NCBI GenBank assembly: GCA_964643435.1
Contig: CAZXPY010000005.1
Location: forward strand, 1-38,428
DNA from: CAZXPY01 sp964643435
GTDB taxonomy: Bacteria; Patescibacteriota; Microgenomatia; Woykebacterales; RBG-16-39-9b
Direction of reading: 5' to 3'
Length of the DNA: 38,428 nt
The notes under the pieces were generated by a model. The model was given only the letters and a program-made list of their open reading frames with translations. It did not search any database and was not told the origin of the DNA. Position numbers and translations under genes: made by a program. Position 1 is the stretch's first letter; every line of letters starts with the position of its first letter. Below are positions 1-7,992 of this stretch, piece by piece.

Positions 1-1
1 T

Positions 2-3000
2 GATGCCGATACCCAGGTCATTGCCCAGGGCGACACTCTTCTGGTAGCCGGCGGCACCAACGGCATTGATACTGACGTTTCCGCCACCGACACCGTTACC
101 CTAAATCTGGATTACACGGAAATAGCCGCTGCCACTTTTGGCACAGGTTCTGGCTTTACCTGGACCTTTGACGCTGGAGCAACAGACCCGGCCTTGACCT
201 TTGGCTCAAATGCCCTAACTATTGCCTCAGCTGCTACCATTACCGCTACTGATGTTACCGCCTTTAACTGTACTGACTGTATCGACTTTGATGATTTGGA
301 AGATACTTTAGATTTGGATGCAGCTTTGACTTTGAATCAGGGAACCAATACTTGGACCCAAAACTTTACCGGCACCACCACCACTGGCTTCACCTATAAC
401 GCTGATTCGGCAACCACCGGCACTGGCATTTTAGTTTCAGCCGATGGTTTAACTACTGGCAATGCCTTAAATATTGCCTCCACTTCCACCGCTGGTGGGG
501 CCTCTGGCACCAGCTATGTCGCCAACCTTAGTCGCTCCGGGGCCAATGCCAACTTGGCCCATACTGCTTACGGCCTCGCGTCTAGTGTCACCAACACCAA
601 CGCAACTTCCGGCACCAATATCGCCGGCTACTTTACGGCAACCGGTGCCACTACCGCCAATTATGCCCTTTACATTCCCGATCAGACCGACGCTACCGGC
701 CCCAACTACGGTCTCTATGTTGCTGGGGCCGATAACTTTGCCATCTTTACTGCCGCTGATGACGTTAATTTTGATCTTGGTGCGGCTGATTCGGTCATAA
801 TTGACGGATCCACGGTTGCCTCTACCCAAACAATAGGAGTATTGGATATTAATGTAACTTCAGTAACTGATAAAGTGTCTGGAATCAATCTTAGTTTTAG
901 TTCAACTAGTACTGCTTCAGCAAATGATCAGTATGGCCTATATTCGACCTTCTCAAACGGTCAAAATCTGAGTGGTAGTGGCACTGCTAGACTTTACGGG
1001 CAATACAGTTCCACTACTAAATCCGGGGTAGATAGCGCCGATGCCACAGTCAATCTTTACGGAATTTATTCTTATGCTCAAAATACAAGTACCGGCAATA
1101 CCGGGAGAAACACTTTCGGTGGTTTCTTCGGCGGTGCTGGCAATGCTAGTAATTTGGCTGGTGTTGCCTACGGTATTTGGGCTGAAGCGTTTTATGCTAG
1201 TACTGGATACGGTATTTTTGTTTTCGGCGGGGCATCCACAAATAATTATGGTATTTTCGTAGCCGATCAAACCGGTGGTGTTTCTACTGATTACGGCGTC
1301 TATATCGCCGGGGCTGATAATTACGCCATTTATACGGCTGCTGACGATATCCAATTTACCCTGGGCGCCGATGATAAAGTGCTTATTGATGGTTCGACAA
1401 CTGCCTCAACCGGTACGGCTGGGGTCTTGGATATTAATGTGACTACCTCAACCGGCAATCACACTGCCTTAAATATCTCCACAACCAATACCGCCGCTAG
1501 CGGTAATACCTCCTATGGAATCTACAATACCTGGTCCTCAAGTACTGCGATAACCGATGGTAGCCCCCAGACCACCTATGGTCTCTACACCACCATCACC
1601 AAGACTGGGGCCGATGTTGCCAATACTACCAATATGTATGGCACTTACTCCACAGCTAGTAATACCGGCGCAGATAACACCATAGACTCAAAGAGGACCT
1701 TTGGTGGCTACTTCGCAGCTACCGGTGATACCTCCGCCATCGCCACTGCCTATGGAGTCTATGCCACCGCCTCCGGAGCCGATAATAACTTCATCTACTA
1801 TATGGGCGCAGCCCCCAGAAGTAATGCCACCGCCGGTCTCTGTTGGGATAATAGCGGTGCTTCCGATATCTCCGATTGTAACGGCACACCAGCAGACTTG
1901 GCGGAAAATTACGGAACAAATGACCAAACAATCGAGGCGGGTGACGTCGTTGCACTTGCCGGTGAAGCCTCAACGATCTTAGATCCCCATGAAGGCAAAC
2001 CCACAAGCAAGGCTTTTGTCGGAAAATCTAGCCAACCCTATCAATCAAATCTTATTGGGGTAATCTCGACGAACCCCAGCTTGGTTTTTGCCGACGACGG
2101 TGTCTTTTCCCCGGAAGAGAACCCGCGACCAGTCTCGCTTTCTGGAAGAGCACCGGTTAAAGTTACTGATGAAAACGGCCCGATCAGACCTGGTGATCCA
2201 ATTACTTCGTCTTCAACGGCCGGAGTTGGAATGAGGGCGACTGAACCGGGGAGAGTAGTTGGAATTGCGCTTTCTAGTTACGAAAACCCCGATCCGGGAG
2301 CTGTCGGCCAAATAATTGTTTTTGTTAATCCGGGTTGGTACTTAGGTTTAGCCGTAACTGGAGATGGTTCTCTGGCAGGTAGCCAACAAACAACAGACAA
2401 CTCACAACAAACAACGGAGGAGTCTCAAACCGGGGATGCCGGTATTCAAGAACCGGAAGTTAGCGCTGGTTCGGACCAACCCCTGACAAGAAGCGAAACT
2501 GAAAGTTTGGTTCGGGAGCTTATTGCCGAACACGAAGCAACCGACTCTGCCGGTCAACAAACAACAAACAACTCCCAACTAACAACCGCAACTAATAGTG
2601 CTTCGCCAACGATTGATGAGTTTTTGATTAAAGTTCCGGATTACTTAACTTCTGTTCAAAAAGTGGTTTTGCAAACCCTTGAAGCGACTTTAGTAAGCGT
2701 TAACAAATTAGTGGCGGTTGTTATCGAGTCTTTACCCGGACAAAACTTGGCGATAAAGTTGCAACCAGACCCAGCGACTGGTCAATCTGGTACTTTGCAA
2801 GTTACTGATGGGAACAGTACACCGGTAGTCAATATTGATGCGGGCGGGAATTTAGAAGCTAGCGGTTCAGCCCTTGTTAATAAGTTAAATTTGCGAAAAG
2901 AAACTACTTCGGTTGGGACCGGCACGCTTCTTAGCGGCACAAGTCTAACCGTCATAAATACAACTTCAGTAACGACTGATTCCTTAATTTTCGTTACGGC

Positions 3001-3121
3001 AACGTCACCAACTGATAAAACCCTAGCGGTTACGAATAAAATTGCTGGCAGTGGTTTCACGGTCGAAATTAAAACACCAGCCGAAGCCGACATTAATTTT
3101 AATTGGTGGGTGGTAAACTAA
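2..3121 (+). CDS. Large repetitive surface protein, 5' end outside window
   Basis: The frame is open from base 2, so the true start lies upstream and about 1,040 C-terminal residues are visible. The first two thirds are Thr/Ala/Gly/Asn-rich beta-type sequence with imperfect modules: YGLYVAGADNFAIFTAADD recurs about 200 residues later as YGVYIAGADNYAIYTAADD, each followed by a VLIDGST-like and a GVLDINVT stretch. This resembles fibrous or tail-fibre-like surface proteins. A globular segment follows (AENYGTNDQTIEAGDVVAL to VNPGWYLG), then two Gln/Thr/Asn linkers, a helical segment, and a final beta domain ending INFNWWVVN. No membrane anchor is seen at the C-terminus. Secretion and surface location are inferred from composition; the signal peptide would be upstream. 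The two linkers are encoded by AACAAAC-type repeats also found in the rRNA genes. Exact function is unknown. Confidence 0.85.
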   Translation, partial: DADTQVIAQGDTLLVAGGTNGIDTDVSATDTVTLNLDYTEIAAATFGTGSGFTWTFDAGATDPALTFGSNALTIASAATITATDVTAFNCTDCIDFDDLEDTLDLDAALTLNQGTNTWTQNFTGTTTTGFTYNADSATTGTGILVSADGLTTGNALNIASTSTAGGASGTSYVANLSRSGANANLAHTAYGLASSVTNTNATSGTNIAGYFTATGATTANYALYIPDQTDATGPNYGLYVAGADNFAIFTAADDVNFDLGAADSVIIDGSTVASTQTIGVLDINVTSVTDKVSGINLSFSSTSTASANDQYGLYSTFSNGQNLSGSGTARLYGQYSSTTKSGVDSADATVNLYGIYSYAQNTSTGNTGRNTFGGFFGGAGNASNLAGVAYGIWAEAFYASTGYGIFVFGGASTNNYGIFVADQTGGVSTDYGVYIAGADNYAIYTAADDIQFTLGADDKVLIDGSTTASTGTAGVLDINVTTSTGNHTALNISTTNTAASGNTSYGIYNTWSSSTAITDGSPQTTYGLYTTITKTGADVANTTNMYGTYSTASNTGADNTIDSKRTFGGYFAATGDTSAIATAYGVYATASGADNNFIYYMGAAPRSNATAGLCWDNSGASDISDCNGTPADLAENYGTNDQTIEAGDVVALAGEASTILDPHEGKPTSKAFVGKSSQPYQSNLIGVISTNPSLVFADDGVFSPEENPRPVSLSGRAPVKVTDENGPIRPGDPITSSSTAGVGMRATEPGRVVGIALSSYENPDPGAVGQIIVFVNPGWYLGLAVTGDGSLAGSQQTTDNSQQTTEESQTGDAGIQEPEVSAGSDQPLTRSETESLVRELIAEHEATDSAGQQTTNNSQLTTATNSASPTIDEFLIKVPDYLTSVQKVVLQTLEATLVSVNKLVAVVIESLPGQNLAIKLQPDPATGQSGTLQVTDGNSTPVVNIDAGGNLEASGSALVNKLNLRKETTSVGTGTLLSGTSLTVINTTSVTTDSLIFVTATSPTDKTLAVTNKIAGSGFTVEIKTPAEADINFNWWVVN
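694..1450 (+). repeat. Diverged tandem module inside surface protein gene
   Basis: Two copies of a module of about 590 bp, beginning near 700 and near 1290. They share the protein pattern YG-[LV]-Y-[VI]-AGADN-[FY]-AI-[FY]-TAADD followed by LGA-D-[SK]-V-[IL]-IDGST. Divergence at DNA level suggests an old duplication within a repetitive surface protein. Confidence 0.7.
2383..2592 (+). repeat. AACAAAC-type low-complexity repeats forming protein linkers
   Basis: Two purine-strand stretches at 2383-2418 and 2555-2592, built from the words caacaaacaac and caactcccaac, are read in frame as Gln/Thr/Asn/Ser linkers on either side of a short acidic helical piece. The same words occur in the 16S insert (28604-28665), the 23S insert (23537-23614) and the intergenic stretch at 29770-29812. 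A 15-mer, acaaacaacaaacaa, is shared exactly with the minus strand of the 16S insert. Confidence 0.65.
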
Positions 3122-3180
3122 AGTCAAAAGGTAAAAGGCAAAATGCAAAATTACAGATCAAAGTTCAAAAGTGACTTAAA
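3121..3180 (+). repeat. Left arm of AT-rich inverted repeat around S23-type gene
   Basis: Low-complexity sequence built from caaaag/caaaat words (for example aaaggcaaaatgcaaaatta). Its reverse complement resembles 3513-3569 downstream of the four-helix-bundle gene. The start codon of that gene lies inside this arm, in the 15-mer caaaatgcaaaatta at 3139-3153, which recurs exactly at 28829-28843 inside the 16S insert. Confidence 0.6.
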
Positions 3181-3514
3181 AACCAGGTGCTACCGGTTTA
3201 GTCTGGATTTGATGGTCTTTATCGACACTCTACCAAATGAGAGGAGCTGCTCAATAATAGCAAATCAATTATTACGTAGCGGAACTAGTATTGGTGCAAA
3301 CCTAGTAGAAGCGACCGCTTCTAGCTCTAGGCTTGAATTTAAGAAATTTCATGAAATAGCTCTTAAAAGTGCGAACGAAACAAAATACTGGCTTGGTCTT
3401 TTGACTGATTCTGGAAGAGCAAACAAATTAAGGGTTGAAAAACTCTTTACTGAAGTAACCGAAATTGCGAATATGATTGCAGCTGGAGTCTTAAAGCTTA
3501 AGGGAAAAAAATGA
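3143..3514 (+). CDS. Four-helix bundle protein (S23 / rRNA intervening-sequence protein family)
   Basis: A 123-residue all-helical protein of the family first found as open reading frames inside 23S rRNA intervening sequences of Leptospira and others. Family-typical features are visible: the RFSLDLMVFIDTLP helix, then LLRSGTSIGANLVEA, then KKFHEIALKSANETKYWL, and a last helix ending in a Lys-rich tail (KLKGKK). The length matches the family. The ATG at 3143 sits within a low-complexity repeat and has no clear ribosome-binding site, so the first ten or so residues (MQNYRSKFKS) look repeat-derived. The gene stands alone between the surface-protein gene and the membrane gene at 3654 and is bracketed by an imperfect inverted repeat. 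Molecular function of the family is not established; an rRNA-related role is suggested only by its history. Confidence 0.85.
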   Translation: MQNYRSKFKSDLKTRCYRFSLDLMVFIDTLPNERSCSIIANQLLRSGTSIGANLVEATASSSRLEFKKFHEIALKSANETKYWLGLLTDSGRANKLRVEKLFTEVTEIANMIAAGVLKLKGKK

Positions 3515-3569
3515 AAGTTTTGACCTTTTACTTGCAATTTTGACTTTTGAATTTTGAACTTTAAATTTA
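3513..3569 (+). repeat. Right arm of AT-rich inverted repeat around S23-type gene
   Basis: The stretch built from ttttgac/ttttgaa words (acttttgaattttgaac) is an imperfect reverse complement of 3121-3180. It directly follows the TGA stop of the four-helix-bundle gene and resembles the arms of the 16S insert at 28817-28925 and the spacer repeat at 25051-25135. Confidence 0.6.
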
Positions 3570-3653
3570 TTTTGTGTCCTAAACTAAAATACTATATTGC
3601 ATTGTTGGGGTTTAATTTTTATACTGAAAGGAGGTACATCAAGCAAGCAAGAT

Positions 3654-5864
3654 ATGAGACAGCAGATTGTTAATTTAAGTAACGCGGTCATCTATTATGG
3701 GTTGATTCTTTTAGCGTTTCTCACTCCCCTTTTCTTTCTTCCTACCACCAGTGAGTTCTACGAGTTTAATAAGCAGACGCTTTTAGTAGGGACAGCCGCC
3801 TTTCTACTTTTAATCTGGGGGGTTAAAATGGTAGCCCAAAGAAAGTTTTTAGTAACAAGAACGCCACTAGATTTACCTTTAATAATTTTTGCGATTGTTT
3901 ACGTCTTGGCAACAATTTTCTCGACTGATCGGTTCGTTTCTTTAGCCGGGTTTTACCCAAGGTTTTGGGGAAGTACGGTTAGTATTCTCTCCTTAATAAT
4001 TCTCTACTTTGTCGCTGTTTCAAATTTAAGAAGCCGGACTCTGGTTACTAACGCACTGTTAGCGGCCGTTATCGGGACGGTGGTGGCGGCTCTTTTAAAT
4101 ATTCTCCACTTTTTTGGGCTTTACGTATTTTCGGAAGCTTGGGCGCAGAACCGCTCCTGGACGCCCCTTGCGTCGGTCAACAATCTGGCATTTCTGATTT
4201 CTTTAGTGATCCCTTTAACGATTGGCTTGTTAATATATTTTAAGGAAACTACGATCCGAGCCTTTCTTACGATATGTTTAATTATTCTTTTTACCAGTTT
4301 CGTAGCGATCAATCTTTTAGGGGCCTGGATCGCCCTTTTCTTTGGGGCGTTGGCAAGCTTACTTTTTTGGAACAAAATTCAACTCTCTCCCGAAGCGAGA
4401 ACTTCGCTGATAGTGGCTTTGGTATTTTGGATTTTCGCTGTCTTTCTTTTTATGACTTCTTGGGGTCAGGGTACTTTAAAATCGTATATCAGTAAACCGG
4501 AAGTTAAAGAAGGTAAAGAAAAAATTGAACTTAATAAAGAAATTAGTTTACCCTCTGGTGCGGGGTGGAATATTACCACCTCTGCCTTAGGGGAGAAACC
4601 AATACTTGGTAGTGGTCCGGCTACTTACTTTTATAACTTTACTGCCTATAAACCTTTCAGTTTAAACAATACTTCCTTTTGGGATCTTCGCTTTGATCGG
4701 AGTTCCTCGGAAATATTTACCCTCGCCAGCAGCATTGGTGTACTTGGGTTATTAAGTTTTCTTTTAATATTCTTGGCTGTTTTAAGAGCTTTTTATCGCT
4801 ATTTAGCCTCTGTTAGCGAAAGTAGTTTAGAAGTTTTTATCTTCGCGAGTGCGGCAACTTTTATGGCGGGTAGTTTCTTCCTAAACTCTTCCCACAGTGT
4901 TAGCTTTGCTTTCTTTATAGTTTTGGCAGCGGCTTTTTCTCTCTTGAGAGGGAGATACGCCGGAGTTGATATAGTTGATATTCAGGTTCTGGCTTTGGAA
5001 CTTGGCGCAATTAGGGCCGTACCCGCTCCGTCTTCTAGTGTCCCTAACGTAGCGAGTGTAAAATCCGGTTCTAACCTGCTTCCGTTAGGATTTTTTCTAG
5101 TAACGGCTCTTGTGGCTTTAGCTAGCGGTTTCTACTTAACTAGGAGCTATTTGGCGGAAATTCATTACCAAAAATCGCTTCTGGCAACGGTCGCCAACCG
5201 GGCTAAAGAGGTTAGAGACGAACAAGTAGCGGCCATAACCGCTAATCCTTACCGGGATACTTATCACCGCTCTTTGGCCCTAACCGATATTAATATTGCT
5301 ACTTCGTTGAGTCGAAGAGAAAATCTTTCTGATGACGACAAAAATACTCTTCAAGGTTTGGTAACTGAAAGCTTAAATCAAGGAAAAATAGCGAGCGGTT
5401 ACCAAAACCCTCTTCTTCCCGGAACTTCGACTAAGAATGTCCAGAATTGGGAAGTCTTGGCCAGAATTTACGAAATACTCTCCTCCAGTGTCCAAAACGC
5501 TCAAGTTCACGCGGCGGCTACTTATTCAAGAGCGACGCAATTAGACAAAGCCAATACCCGGTTGTATGAGGCTTTGGGCAGAATCAACTTAGTTAACGGT
5601 AATTTAGACGGGGCTGTACGAGCCTTTGAAGACGCGACTATTGTCAAAGGCGATAACGTCAGCGCTCACTTTAATCTAGCCAGGGTATTAAAACAAAAAG
5701 GTGGTTCGGAGGAACGGGTTGTCAGGGAATTACAGATCACCCTTAATCTTTTGCCCTCTGATTCTAAAGATAGGGAAGCAGTTGAAAGTGAGTTAGAAAC
5801 CGCCAAAGCGGAATTTGAAAAAACAAAACCAACCGAGAGCACGCCAAGTGCTTCACCGAGATAA
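3654..5864 (+). CDS. O-antigen ligase-like membrane protein with C-terminal TPRs
   Basis: A polytopic protein of about 736 residues. Roughly a dozen hydrophobic helices fill the first 450 residues, including a large loop after the GTLKSYISKPEV region with the Wzy/WaaL-type segment GSGPATYFYNFTAYKP and WDLRFDRSSSEIFTLASSIG. One further helix lies near residue 490, then a soluble helical tail with TPR-like repeats (YSRATQLDKANTRLYEALGRINLVNG; AFEDATIVKGDNVSAHFNLARVL) and a Lys/Glu and Ser/Thr/Pro end. Family knowledge suggests glycan polymerisation or ligation at the membrane, feeding surface glycosylation. I chose the ATG at 3654 over an upstream in-frame TTG at 3597 because GGAGG lies at about 3632, although its spacing to the ATG is long. 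Substrate is unknown. Confidence 0.8.
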   Translation: MRQQIVNLSNAVIYYGLILLAFLTPLFFLPTTSEFYEFNKQTLLVGTAAFLLLIWGVKMVAQRKFLVTRTPLDLPLIIFAIVYVLATIFSTDRFVSLAGFYPRFWGSTVSILSLIILYFVAVSNLRSRTLVTNALLAAVIGTVVAALLNILHFFGLYVFSEAWAQNRSWTPLASVNNLAFLISLVIPLTIGLLIYFKETTIRAFLTICLIILFTSFVAINLLGAWIALFFGALASLLFWNKIQLSPEARTSLIVALVFWIFAVFLFMTSWGQGTLKSYISKPEVKEGKEKIELNKEISLPSGAGWNITTSALGEKPILGSGPATYFYNFTAYKPFSLNNTSFWDLRFDRSSSEIFTLASSIGVLGLLSFLLIFLAVLRAFYRYLASVSESSLEVFIFASAATFMAGSFFLNSSHSVSFAFFIVLAAAFSLLRGRYAGVDIVDIQVLALELGAIRAVPAPSSSVPNVASVKSGSNLLPLGFFLVTALVALASGFYLTRSYLAEIHYQKSLLATVANRAKEVRDEQVAAITANPYRDTYHRSLALTDINIATSLSRRENLSDDDKNTLQGLVTESLNQGKIASGYQNPLLPGTSTKNVQNWEVLARIYEILSSSVQNAQVHAAATYSRATQLDKANTRLYEALGRINLVNGNLDGAVRAFEDATIVKGDNVSAHFNLARVLKQKGGSEERVVRELQITLNLLPSDSKDREAVESELETAKAEFEKTKPTESTPSASPR

Positions 5865-5865
5865 C

Positions 5866-5911
5866 ATTTAACACTTAACTAGTAACAATTAACTAACAGT
5901 AATTAGTTAAT
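5866..5911. terminator. AT-rich hairpin between convergent genes
   Basis: The short gap between the plus-strand membrane gene and the minus-strand zinc-ribbon gene is made of TTAACA/TTAACT words and contains the palindrome ttaactaacagtaattagttaa (two 8-nt arms, TTAACTAA and TTAGTTAA). It overlaps the stop codon of the zinc-ribbon gene. It could end transcription in both directions, but the stem is all A/T, so this is tentative. Confidence 0.4.
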
Positions 5912-6191
5912 CTTTCTTTTCTCGCTGTTCCTTAAAACAGTCGGAACAATAAACTGGTTTGTCGCCTTTTGGTTCAAACGGAACTTGGGCGGGTTTTCCA
6001 CAATTGGAACAAGTGATATCGAACATCTGCCGTTGTGACATTCTTGCGTTCTTATGAGCCGCTCGGTCTTCCGGACACCTTGAAGGTGGATTATCGAACC
6101 CTTTGGAAGCGTAAAATTCTTGCTCTGAAGCGGTCCAAACAAATTCCTTACCACAGTCTCGACAGGTAAGGGTTTTATCTTCGTAGGCCAT
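5907..6191 (-). CDS. Small double zinc-ribbon protein
   Basis: 94 residues with two zinc-ribbon units. The first (LTCRDCGKEFVWTASEQEFYASKGF to RCPEDRAAHK) matches the widespread probable-zinc-ribbon family, but where relatives usually have a closing CxxC it reads RCPED, so its fourth ligand appears to be missing. The second (ITCSNCGKPAQVPFEPKGDKPVYCSDCF) has two intact CxxC pairs. This architecture is very common in CPR genomes; the function is unknown, with nucleic-acid or ribosome binding often assumed. The start follows a strong AAGGAGGTGA about 17 nt upstream, with an in-frame TAA immediately before the ATG. A promoter lies at about 6324-6353. Confidence 0.85.
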   Translation of the reverse strand: MAYEDKTLTCRDCGKEFVWTASEQEFYASKGFDNPPSRCPEDRAAHKNARMSQRQMFDITCSNCGKPAQVPFEPKGDKPVYCSDCFKEQREKKD

Positions 6192-6205
6192 TTATTTAAA
6201 AATAT

Positions 6206-6304
6206 TCACCTCCTTAAAAGTGATTCCAACACAAGCCCCTCGACTTTGCTCGGGGCGAACCAGATATCGACACTTCCGCTGGAAATCCTTAGGAGGCGAT
6301 TCAT
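6206..6304 (-). CDS. Possible 32-residue upstream ORF
   Basis: An uninterrupted ATG...TGA frame of 33 codons begins about 13 nt below a probable transcription start and ends exactly within the AAGGAGGTGA ribosome-binding site of the zinc-ribbon gene. It has no clear ribosome-binding site of its own, and part of it is a hairpin (cccctcgactttgctcgggg). It may be a leader peptide or chance; no recognised family. Confidence 0.2.
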   Translation of the reverse strand: MNRLLRISSGSVDIWFAPSKVEGLVLESLLRR

Positions 6305-6323
6305 GGGGTTGGTTAACTAAACT

Positions 6324-6353
6324 ATTATATCACAACACTACAAAATAATTCAA
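6324..6353 (-). promoter_or_regulatory. Probable sigma70-type promoter for zinc-ribbon gene
   Basis: On the minus strand TTGAAT, an 18-bp spacer and TATAAT. The predicted start is near 6317, giving a leader of roughly 125 nt. Confidence 0.5.
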
Positions 6354-6379
6354 TTTTTAGCAGTGAACCAAGTCAGACT

Positions 6380-6454
6380 TGGTGGAGATGGTGGGATTTG
6401 AACCCACGACCTTTCGGATGCGAACCGAACGCTCTACCGCTGAGCTACATCCCC
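6380..6454 (-). tRNA. tRNA-Ala(CGC)
   Basis: A full cloverleaf reads on the minus strand from GGGGATG to CATCTCC with discriminator A and encoded CCA. The anticodon stem TTCGG/CCGAA encloses TTCGCAT, giving anticodon CGC. The G3-U70 wobble pair, the alanine identity element, is present. Confidence 0.9.
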
Positions 6455-6457
6455 GAT

Positions 6458-6532
6458 TGGTGGACCAGAGGGGATTTGAACCCCTAACCCCTTCCATGCC
6501 ATGGAAGTGCGCTACCATTGCGCCACTGGCCC
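6458..6532 (-). tRNA. tRNA-Ala(GGC)
   Basis: Minus-strand cloverleaf from GGGCCAG to CTGGTCC with encoded CCA. The anticodon stem CTTCC/GGAAG encloses ATGGCAT, giving anticodon GGC. It has the G3-U70 pair of alanine tRNAs. It is separated by only three bases from tRNA-Ala(CGC), so the two are surely co-transcribed. Confidence 0.9.
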
Positions 6533-6604
6533 TTGTTTTGTGACCCAAATTACGTTCATATTATACAATAATTTCTTTAAGGTTTAAAGTTGAAGGGATA
6601 AATA

Positions 6605-7765
6605 TTAAGGAAGAAGACTCATGGGGTTTACCGCCGCGCCGTTGCGCCGGGTTTCGAAATGAAGGTGAGGTCCAGTGGAACGACCAGTAATTCCCAGCGC
6701 CCCGATTGCTTCTCCTTTAGAAACGTTTTGACCCACACTAACATAAATGGCGGAGAGGTGGGCATAAAGAGTGGTTATGCCGTTGCCGTGATCAACAACA
6801 ATATGCCAACCATATCCATAACCAAGTTTTTGGGCAACAATTACTCGGCCACCGTCAGCGGCTAATGTTGGCGTACCAATCGAGTTGTTGATATCAATCG
6901 CCCCTGGGTGCCACCAAGATGAATATTGGGAGATACCCCCACGAGTGGGCCAGCTAAGAATCCCCGAAGAAACAAATGTTTGTTTTGCGGGTGGCGGGGT
7001 AGCAAAGAAGGTTTGGGTTGGCGATACCTCAGTTTTACTGCCTCCGGGAACAACTAAGATTTGACCAATACGTAGTTGCAATGAATCATCAATATAATTG
7101 AAGGGGAAATCAACAATTGTTTGGGCGTCAGCGCTGTATTTCTTGGCGACAGAGGCAATGGTGTCACCACTAACGACTTTATGAATTACTCCGGTGACAG
7201 GAGGGATTTTTATAATGTCGCCCGGAATAATATCATCTACGTCGCCCAGATTATTCGCCCACTTCACTGTTTCAACACTGACGTTGTAACTTTGGGCAAT
7301 ACCAGAAATTGTATCCCCGCCCTTTACTTGATAATCAATGATTTCGGCGCGGGGTCTATCTTCCGGCACAATTGTTTCCGCGGTAGTTTCCGCCTGCAGC
7401 ACACCAGAGGTTAAATCGCTAGCGGCAATTTTACCTTGAGTAAAAATACTTCCCGAAAGAACCGCCAGTATGGATAAAATAATTACAAAAGCGTGGGTTG
7501 CGGGACGGAAAAGAACTCCTCTTCTCCAAAGAAGTGCTTTTGTGGACACGCTTTTACCTTTTACTAATATTGTTAAGATTTGGAATAATTTTTTTCTTAT
7601 AAATTGGTAGATTTGTAAAAAGAAAAGACAAAAATCGAAAAAGAGTCTAAGGGTTTCTAAACCTATTTTTTTGCTAAAATTGCCAAAATAAAAAAATATC
7701 TGTTTGGCTTTTCGTCCTAACTTATCCGAAAAACCGCTTTTATAACTATTTAAATGAGGTTCCAT
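6605..7765 (-). CDS. Membrane-anchored LysM-M23 peptidoglycan endopeptidase
   Basis: 386 residues. A basic, amphipathic N-terminal region of about 90 residues precedes one membrane helix (VIILSILAVLSGSIF). Two LysM peptidoglycan-binding domains follow (about 144-190, with GDTISGIAQSYNVS, and about 194-240, with GDTIASVAKKYSAD), then a Pro/Thr linker and a C-terminal M23 domain. The M23 zinc-binding motifs are visible: HPGAID (HxxxD) and HLHFE near the end, plus YAHLS. M23 enzymes cut peptide cross-links in peptidoglycan outside the cell; LysM domains hold the enzyme on the wall. A perfect consensus promoter lies at 7854-7882. No good ribosome-binding site is seen before the ATG, so the start is less certain than the identity. 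Confidence 0.92.
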   Translation of the reverse strand: MEPHLNSYKSGFSDKLGRKAKQIFFYFGNFSKKIGLETLRLFFDFCLFFLQIYQFIRKKLFQILTILVKGKSVSTKALLWRRGVLFRPATHAFVIILSILAVLSGSIFTQGKIAASDLTSGVLQAETTAETIVPEDRPRAEIIDYQVKGGDTISGIAQSYNVSVETVKWANNLGDVDDIIPGDIIKIPPVTGVIHKVVSGDTIASVAKKYSADAQTIVDFPFNYIDDSLQLRIGQILVVPGGSKTEVSPTQTFFATPPPAKQTFVSSGILSWPTRGGISQYSSWWHPGAIDINNSIGTPTLAADGGRVIVAQKLGYGYGWHIVVDHGNGITTLYAHLSAIYVSVGQNVSKGEAIGALGITGRSTGPHLHFETRRNGAAVNPMSLLP

Positions 7766-7809
7766 CAGTCAAACTTGATCTTGGAGGCCCTCTAGAAAAC
7801 GCTCTTTAT

Positions 7810-7859
7810 TATATCCTGTAAGGAAACAATACGCAGGATGTTAATCCTAGCGGATTATA
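7810..7859 (-). repeat. 50-bp interspersed repeat, copy 1 (contains -10 box)
   Basis: Read on the minus strand this is TATAATCCGC..GGATTA, CATCCTGCGTATTGTTTCC, TTA, CAGGATATA. It matches 24956-25005 on the plus strand with only a few differences. It contains two nested dyads (TAATCC/GGATTA and ATCCTG/CAGGAT). Its first six bases are the -10 box of the LysM-M23 gene promoter. Confidence 0.75.
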
Positions 7860-7882
7860 TCCTAAGTAAGCAAGCTTGTCAA
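7854..7882 (-). promoter_or_regulatory. Consensus sigma70-type promoter for LysM-M23 gene
   Basis: On the minus strand TTGACA (7877-7882), a 17-bp spacer and TATAAT (7854-7859), a perfect match to the consensus. The expected start near 7847 gives a leader of about 80 nt that includes the rest of the 50-bp repeat. Confidence 0.8.
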
Positions 7883-7906
7883 AACCTAGATTATCAGCTT
7901 CTTTTT

Positions 7907-7976
7907 AGATGGCGAAGCAGTTGGGCTTGGCGCGATTTAACGATAGTTTAAGCGCCAGACCGACTGCGAGCCATCT
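7907..7976 (-). ncRNA. Structured element with conserved 18-nt loop, copy 1 (rho 3' region)
   Basis: Long hairpin: outer arms agatggc/gccatct, middle arms gcagt/actgc, inner arms tggcgc/gcgcca, and the apical loop gatttaacgatagtttaa. The same loop occurs at 21633-21650 on a stem with different but still complementary bases. It lies between the rho stop codon and the promoter of the next gene, so it may be the rho transcript 3' end. No U-tract follows on the minus strand. Confidence 0.55.
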
Positions 7977-7992
7977 TTAAACCTAACCCGCA

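Noticed and set aside
2383..2592. CRISPR array, because of repeated AACAAAC blocks
   Set aside because: There are no regular repeat-spacer units, the blocks are in frame within a coding region, and no cas gene is present.
3597..3653. Extended TTG start of the O-antigen-ligase-like gene
   Set aside because: The extra 19 residues are not typical of a membrane-protein N-terminus and cover the GGAGG site that likely serves the ATG at 3654.
6357..6548. A 63-codon minus-strand frame
   Set aside because: It spans two complete tRNA-Ala genes; the frame is a by-product of their sequence.
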